Assembly (NCBI GenBank): GCA_002440805.1
Contig: DJVD01000226.1
Coordinates: 20,636 to 26,438, forward strand
Direction of reading: 5' to 3'
DNA from: Chloroflexi bacterium UBA6265
Lineage (GTDB): Bacteria > Chloroflexota > Chloroflexia > Thermomicrobiales > UBA6265
Length of the DNA stretch: 5,803 bases
In this document: piece by piece, positions 1 to 3,475 of the stretch
Numbering within the stretch: the stretch's first letter is position 1
Layout of the letters: every line of letters starts with the position of its first letter
Translations under genes and position numbers: made by a program
The notes under the pieces: model-generated
What the model was told of the DNA's origin: nothing
Database searches by the model: none
The model's input: the letters and a program-made list of their open reading frames with translations, nothing else

Positions 1-1574
1 GCCTGCACGATCCCCGCTTCGAACAGGAACCGGCTGGCGCCATTGGTGGAAACAACATCGCCCTCGGCGGTGTAATCGATCCGATCCACCTCGCCGCCGC
101 GCACGTAGCTGATTACCAGCTTCTCGCTGGCACGGGTCATCGCGACGTAGAACCGTCGTCGTACTGCTTCCAGTTCGCTTTTTCGGATGCTGTCGTTATC
201 TGGCACATCTCGATCATTCGCCGCCGGAATGATCACCACGGGCCACTGCCTCCCTTTGGCCTTTTGGAACGTGCGCACCCATACACCTGTTTTTTTCGGT
301 TGTTCTTGCCAGTCGACTTCCATCACCGGGATACCGGACTGCCGCAGCATTTTCTCAATCGGGATCTTTTGGTGGTAGTCCGAACGGTTGTGGCACAGCA
401 CCGCTATGTCCTGGGCGGGTCTGCCGTTCCTGATTTCTTCGCGGATGGTGTCCGCAAGATGTATATCAATGTCCCGGGGAGAGTCGGTGGGAAGGACCAG
501 GAGTTCTCCGCGATAGGTCACGGCACTCTTGGGAGATTTCTCAATCCGCTCCACATTCTGCGAGATAAGTTGAACAGCGGGATCGAGGATTTCTTGCGGG
601 GAGCGATAGTTCAGGTTGAGGTGGATTGTTTCAAATTCCAAATCACCGAAAATGATTTCCGGACGTCGCAGATAGAGCGAATGCGCATTCCGCCACTCAT
701 ACAGTGTCTGGTCGTCGTCGCCCGCAAGGACGATCCGCGTATCCGGACCCACCGCGGAATGGACCAGCATCGCGTCAAGACGCGAGATATCCTGGCACTC
801 ATCGACGATGACCTCGTCGAATTCGGCACGTATTCCTTCACATGCATCGGGCGATGTGAACACTCCATGGGCCGCGCGCGCCTTTTGATCGATCAGTCGC
901 ATCGCCTCATGGGCCCGCATGTCTGACTCGTAGGCCGCGGCCATTTCAAGAATCGACCGAATCTGACCCGAGTTATTGTCATCTTGCACCCCGACGGAGG
1001 GGAGTCCCCAAAGCTCATCGAGTGCCGCACTTTCGCCCTCAGCCGGGAGCCGAAAATACTCATCGCGCAACCAACGCGTTTGATGCTCGTATTCGCCATC
1101 TCGGCCGGGATAAAACCCCTGTTCCTTCAGCGCCGCGAATATCTCTACCAACTGTCGTGGGACACCATCCCAGTTGAGAATCGGGAGAGAACGACCTTGA
1201 TGGTTGTATCGACCCACAACCTGCCACGCCTCATGTCCGGGATCGTTGTCGATGACAGCGGCATTTTCATTGGGGAAGTAGTGTTTAAGAATCTGCAGCC
1301 CGTGGCCGTTGAGCGTCCTGATCTGGGGCATTTTCCTGGTATCGACAACCTTCTGAAAATAGTCATTCAGGCTCTTCCTGGCGGCGTTGTCGAACGTGAG
1401 GATCAGGATCCGGCGCGGATCAATTCCATCCTGCTCAATACGCTTGGCTACGCGGCGGGCCAACGTTTCGCTCTTGCCCGATCCGGCTGGCGCCACGATC
1501 CGGATGCCCCGCGAAGTCGATTCGATTGCCTGCAACTGAAATTGATCCGGTTTATGCGCTAACGTTTTGGCCAC
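1..1574 (-). CDS. UvrD-like superfamily 1A DNA helicase, C-terminus outside window
   Basis: An ATP-driven DNA translocase/helicase of the UvrD/Rep/PcrA group; its role in repair, replication restart or defence cannot be decided here. The minus strand is open for 524 codons from a GTG at 1574 to the window edge, with no internal stop. Helicase motifs occur in order: Q motif (DQFQLQAIES, residues 10-19), Walker A (APAGSGKSETL, 28-38), motif Ia (LTFDNAARKS, 59-68), motif II (VIVDECQDIS, 255-264), motif III (LAGDDDQTLYEWR, 283-295), motif IV (LNLNYRSP, 319-326), motif V (TFQKAKGRQW, 435-444) and motif VI (RRRFYVAMTRASEKL, 472-486). The GTG is the first start codon after an in-frame TAG and has an AGGGGGAG ribosome binding site 6 nt upstream. 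Only about 110 residues separate motifs IV and V, where UvrD carries its 2B domain, so this is a compact form. ATA and AGG codons are used, unlike in the neighbouring nirK-like gene. Family assignment is secure; specific function is unknown. Confidence 0.95.
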   Translation of the reverse strand, partial: MAKTLAHKPDQFQLQAIESTSRGIRIVAPAGSGKSETLARRVAKRIEQDGIDPRRILILTFDNAARKSLNDYFQKVVDTRKMPQIRTLNGHGLQILKHYFPNENAAVIDNDPGHEAWQVVGRYNHQGRSLPILNWDGVPRQLVEIFAALKEQGFYPGRDGEYEHQTRWLRDEYFRLPAEGESAALDELWGLPSVGVQDDNNSGQIRSILEMAAAYESDMRAHEAMRLIDQKARAAHGVFTSPDACEGIRAEFDEVIVDECQDISRLDAMLVHSAVGPDTRIVLAGDDDQTLYEWRNAHSLYLRRPEIIFGDLEFETIHLNLNYRSPQEILDPAVQLISQNVERIEKSPKSAVTYRGELLVLPTDSPRDIDIHLADTIREEIRNGRPAQDIAVLCHNRSDYHQKIPIEKMLRQSGIPVMEVDWQEQPKKTGVWVRTFQKAKGRQWPVVIIPAANDRDVPDNDSIRKSELEAVRRRFYVAMTRASEKLVISYVRGGEVDRIDYTAEGDVVSTNGASRFLFEAGIVQ

Positions 1575-1580
1575 TACGCT

Positions 1581-1588
1581 CTCCCCCT
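1581..1588 (-). promoter_or_regulatory. Ribosome binding site of the helicase gene
   Basis: On the minus strand AGGGGGAG lies 6 nt before the GTG at 1574-1572. This strong Shine-Dalgarno match at ideal spacing settles the non-ATG start. No other start codon exists in frame between here and the upstream in-frame TAG. I saw no convincing -35/-10 pair in the intergenic stretch upstream. Confidence 0.8.
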
Positions 1589-1705
1589 GCCACGGTGCCC
1601 GTCCCCCAACGTGCCGTGATCCCTCTCCTGCGAATGTGCCTGTCTATTGTGCGCCAAACACAGGGTTGCGTCCCGTTATTGCGTGTTTCCGTTTGATACA
1701 GATTG

Positions 1706-1744
1706 AAAAAAACAGCGACACGATCCTTCGGGATCGTGTCGCTG
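1706..1744 (-). terminator. Intrinsic terminator downstream of the nirK-like gene
   Basis: A perfect 14-bp stem (1713-1726 paired with 1731-1744) closes a 4-nt loop. Read on the minus strand, the loop is CGAA and the stem is followed at once by seven T residues (1712-1706). It begins 20 nt after the nirK-like stop codon at 1765. No T-tract follows on the plus strand, so it acts in the minus direction only. It should separate the nitrite reductase transcript from the helicase downstream. Confidence 0.93.
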
Positions 1745-1764
1745 CGGTGTTGGGAAACTCGAGG

Positions 1765-2850
1765 CTAGACGGCGCGCAGGATCGCGATGGCACCATGGGC
1801 GGCGTGGCCAAAGCTGTGGTTGACGGCAATGTAATCGCCCGGCTCATCCACAATGAACTCCACTGCCACACCATCGCCAGGTCCCACAGAAATGGTCTGC
1901 AGGCCTTCCAGCTTGTTGTTGGGATTGGCATTGAGATATGCGGCCTGGAAGATGGCGCCCACGATGTGGAAGGCGCTCCACACATTCGGGCCGTGGTTCA
2001 CCATGTAGATGCGAACCAGCTCGCCCACCGGGATCTCAATCGGCTCTTCCACGTACTGGCTGGCATGGCCGTTGAAGCAGACGATATTCGGATACGCGGT
2101 CATCTCGAAGAGGCGCTCGGCATCGGTGATGTGAATGCCATCCTCGCCTTCCATGGTGTAGAACTCGGATTGCGACAGCACGATCTCGGTGGCCGGCTCA
2201 AATCCGCCTTCGGCCGGATCGACGATGATCGGGAAGTACATGCCGGCAGCAATGTGCATCAGCACCGGCGCGGTGCCACAGTGCACCATGTAGGCACCGG
2301 GATAATCGAGCTTCATGTCCCACTCAAAGGTTTCGCCCGGCTGCACCAGGGCATAGCCGCGTTCCGGTGAAACCCGAGCCGAGTGGAAATCCACATTGTG
2401 GGTCATCTGGGCGTCGTTCTTGATGGTGACGTGTACGGTATCACCCTGGACAGCGCGCATCGCCGGACCCGGCGAAGAACCGTTCATGGTCCACGCCGCA
2501 TACTGGATATCCTTGGAGACCCAGATCGTACGGTCGGCAAAGGTGATCTCAACTTCCTTGTTGCCGGCTTCAACCGGGGCAAGGAATGGATCGTAGCGCT
2601 GGAATTCGCTGACTTCCCCGCCTGGACCCGGCGTAGCATCGCCCGTGCCCTGGGTGGTGCCTTCGGAACCGACATAGCTGCCGCCGGCTTCCGGCGTGCT
2701 CTGGAGCGCGTGCGATTCACTGGCACTGGCAGCTCCGAGGATCGAGGCAGCACCAACACCCAGGCCGATGCCGGCACTGGTGCGGAGCAGCGATCGACGA
2801 TCGGTGCGCTCAGGAACGACGAGTTGCGCGGGCATGCGTAGGACAGTCAT
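1765..2850 (-). CDS. nirK: Copper-containing nitrite reductase, NirK/AniA type, Tat-exported
   Basis: Reduces nitrite to nitric oxide outside the cytoplasmic membrane, normally as a homotrimer. The 361-residue product starts with a Tat-like signal (RTDRRSLLR at residues 15-23, then a hydrophobic Gly/Ala stretch to about 43), followed by a low-complexity Gly/Thr/Ser linker (about 51-80) and two cupredoxin domains. Type 1 copper ligands are His151, Cys191, His199 and Met204. Type 2 ligands are His156, His190 and, from domain 2, His295 (SAFHIVGAIF). The catalytic Asp is Asp154 in THNVDFH. The Cys-to-His spacing in HCGTAPVLMH matches AniA-like (class II) enzymes, not the longer Alcaligenes-type loop. 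His262 in FNGHAS is probably the second catalytic residue, as in AniA. The ATG at 2850 is chosen because GGAGAA lies 6 nt upstream; an upstream ATG at 2916 lacks such a site. The unit is monocistronic, ending in an intrinsic terminator. A related non-nitrite two-domain copper oxidase is the main alternative. Confidence 0.9.
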   Translation of the reverse strand: MTVLRMPAQLVVPERTDRRSLLRTSAGIGLGVGAASILGAASASESHALQSTPEAGGSYVGSEGTTQGTGDATPGPGGEVSEFQRYDPFLAPVEAGNKEVEITFADRTIWVSKDIQYAAWTMNGSSPGPAMRAVQGDTVHVTIKNDAQMTHNVDFHSARVSPERGYALVQPGETFEWDMKLDYPGAYMVHCGTAPVLMHIAAGMYFPIIVDPAEGGFEPATEIVLSQSEFYTMEGEDGIHITDAERLFEMTAYPNIVCFNGHASQYVEEPIEIPVGELVRIYMVNHGPNVWSAFHIVGAIFQAAYLNANPNNKLEGLQTISVGPGDGVAVEFIVDEPGDYIAVNHSFGHAAHGAIAILRAV

Positions 2851-2856
2851 GTGTTC

Positions 2857-2862
2857 TTCTCC
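2857..2862 (-). promoter_or_regulatory. Ribosome binding site of the nirK-like gene
   Basis: GGAGAA on the minus strand, 6 nt before the ATG at 2850. It decides the start: the in-frame ATG at 2916 would add 22 residues unlike a signal peptide and push the twin arginines away from the N-terminus. Confidence 0.8.
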
Positions 2863-2879
2863 ATTTGATGGGATACGAT

Positions 2880-2905
2880 CAGTCAGGTACCGACTACCGT
2901 GACTG
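2880..2905 (-). promoter_or_regulatory. Bulged stem-loop or operator in the nirK leader
   Basis: CAGTCA plus GGTA (2880-2889) pairs with TACC (2895-2898) and TGACTG (2900-2905), leaving one unpaired base (2899) and a 5-nt loop (2890-2894). The ten paired positions are all Watson-Crick. The element sits 29 bp upstream of the nirK-like ATG, so it is either in the 5' leader RNA or a dyad operator near the promoter. No T-tract follows on the minus strand, so it is not a simple terminator. Its function is inferred from position only. Confidence 0.45.
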
Positions 2906-2963
2906 TGCTGGAACAAATCCTAGTTGCTTTGTCGGCATTCACGCGCCGGGATTTGTTTTCGAA

Positions 2964-2980
2964 TTTGTACACAAAGTGTA
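2964..2980. promoter_or_regulatory. Nested inverted repeats, possible operator for the DinB-like gene
   Basis: TTTGTACACAAAGTGTA contains two overlapping dyads: TTTGT-AC-ACAAA (2964-2975) and TACAC-AAA-GTGTA (2968-2980). They lie 14-30 bp upstream of the DinB-like ATG, directly against the -10-like TAGGAT, where a repressor would block transcription. The element does not match a LexA box. No regulator is encoded in the window, so the binding protein is unknown. Confidence 0.4.
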
Positions 2981-2993
2981 GGATATTTTCCCC

Positions 2994-3470
2994 ATGCACG
3001 AGCAAGACTTCAACGCCCTTACCGCTGACCGGGAGGTGTTCTTCGCGGAATGGGTCCGCGCCCGTGCGGAGTTGCATGCCGCGTTTGCCGGGCTCACACC
3101 CGCCGATTTGGAGATTCCCGGCATGACCGGAAGTTGGAATGGCCGGGTCACACTGGTGCATATCGCCCGCTGGGACGAAACCACCACCGCCATGATCCTG
3201 CGCAACGCGCTCGGCGTGCTTCCGGATGTCAACGAATACGATGGCTACGAGCAGTGGAATTTGGTGTGGGCCGATATCGATGCCGATATCACCCTGGAAG
3301 CCGCCTGGCAGCGCTACCACAGTGCCCACGAGGCGATTGTGCGCACCATGCGCCACCTGCCTGACGATGCGTGGAACGAGTATGTTCGCGGTTGGGTGCG
3401 AGAGGCATCGCTGAATCATTATCGGCATCACGCCGAAACCACCAGCCGTTGGCGGGAACACCGGGGATAG
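2994..3470 (+). CDS. DinB/YfiT-like four-helix bundle protein
   Basis: A 158-residue cytoplasmic protein of the DinB-like superfamily (which includes the DinB, YfiT and mycothiol-dependent maleylpyruvate isomerase N-domain families). Members are mostly metal-binding helical bundles, some acting as thiol-dependent transferases or hydrolases; the reaction here is unknown. Residues 46-61 (GSWNGRVTLVHIARWD) match the usual helix with the first metal-binding His (His56). The C-terminal helix has the expected His pair (NHYRHHAETT, His142 and His145/146), followed by a Trp near the end (SRWREH). Length is normal for a single-domain member. The start codon has only a weak AGGA 10 nt upstream, and a -10-like TAGGAT sits just 10 nt ahead, so the transcript may be nearly leaderless. 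It is divergent from the nirK-like gene and convergent with smc. Despite the family name it is not DNA polymerase IV. Confidence 0.85.
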   Translation: MHEQDFNALTADREVFFAEWVRARAELHAAFAGLTPADLEIPGMTGSWNGRVTLVHIARWDETTTAMILRNALGVLPDVNEYDGYEQWNLVWADIDADITLEAAWQRYHSAHEAIVRTMRHLPDDAWNEYVRGWVREASLNHYRHHAETTSRWREHRG

Positions 3471-3475
3471 GGGAG

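Larger units (their letters stand above)
2851..2993. promoter_or_regulatory. Divergent intergenic control region between the nirK-like and DinB-like genes
   Basis: This 143-bp stretch must hold the promoters of both divergent genes. Its central and right parts are more AT-rich than the flanking genes. It carries a bulged dyad at 2880-2905, a mirrored GGATTTGTT pair (2912-2920 and 2949-2957), a TTCGAA palindrome (2958-2963) and nested dyads at 2964-2980. TAGGAT hexamers resembling a -10 element occur on the plus strand at 2979-2984 and on the minus strand at 2922-2917. I found no clear matching -35 for either, so promoter positions are tentative. Confidence 0.6.

Noticed and set aside
264..926. 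Plus-strand open frame of 220 codons
   Set aside because: It lies wholly antisense to the helicase frame, which shows all superfamily 1 motifs; its translation shows no recognisable domain.
984..2370. Plus-strand open frames at 984-1562 and 1567-2370
   Set aside because: They are antisense to the helicase and nirK-like genes, and the second would run through the terminator hairpin. Long antisense frames are common in GC-rich coding DNA.
1765..2850. Laccase-type multicopper oxidase
   Set aside because: The protein has two cupredoxin domains, one Cys-containing type 1 site and the NirK type 2 ligands. The HCH/HxH pattern of a trinuclear cluster is absent.
2864..2881. FNR/NnrR-type box upstream of nirK (minus strand TGAT...ATCA)
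   Set aside because: The half-sites TGAT and ATCA are 8 nt apart instead of the 4 required by TTGATNNNNATCAA, and they sit almost on the ribosome binding site.
2851..2916. Extending the nirK-like protein 22 residues to an in-frame ATG at 2916
   Set aside because: That ATG lacks a good ribosome binding site, the added residues do not resemble a signal peptide, and the extension would cross the hairpin region. The ATG at 2850 has GGAGAA at ideal spacing and places the twin arginines at residues 18-19.
2949..2993. LexA/SOS box in front of the DinB-like gene
   Set aside because: No CGAACNNNNGTTCG-type sequence is present, and DinB-superfamily four-helix proteins are mostly not SOS genes; the shared name is historical.
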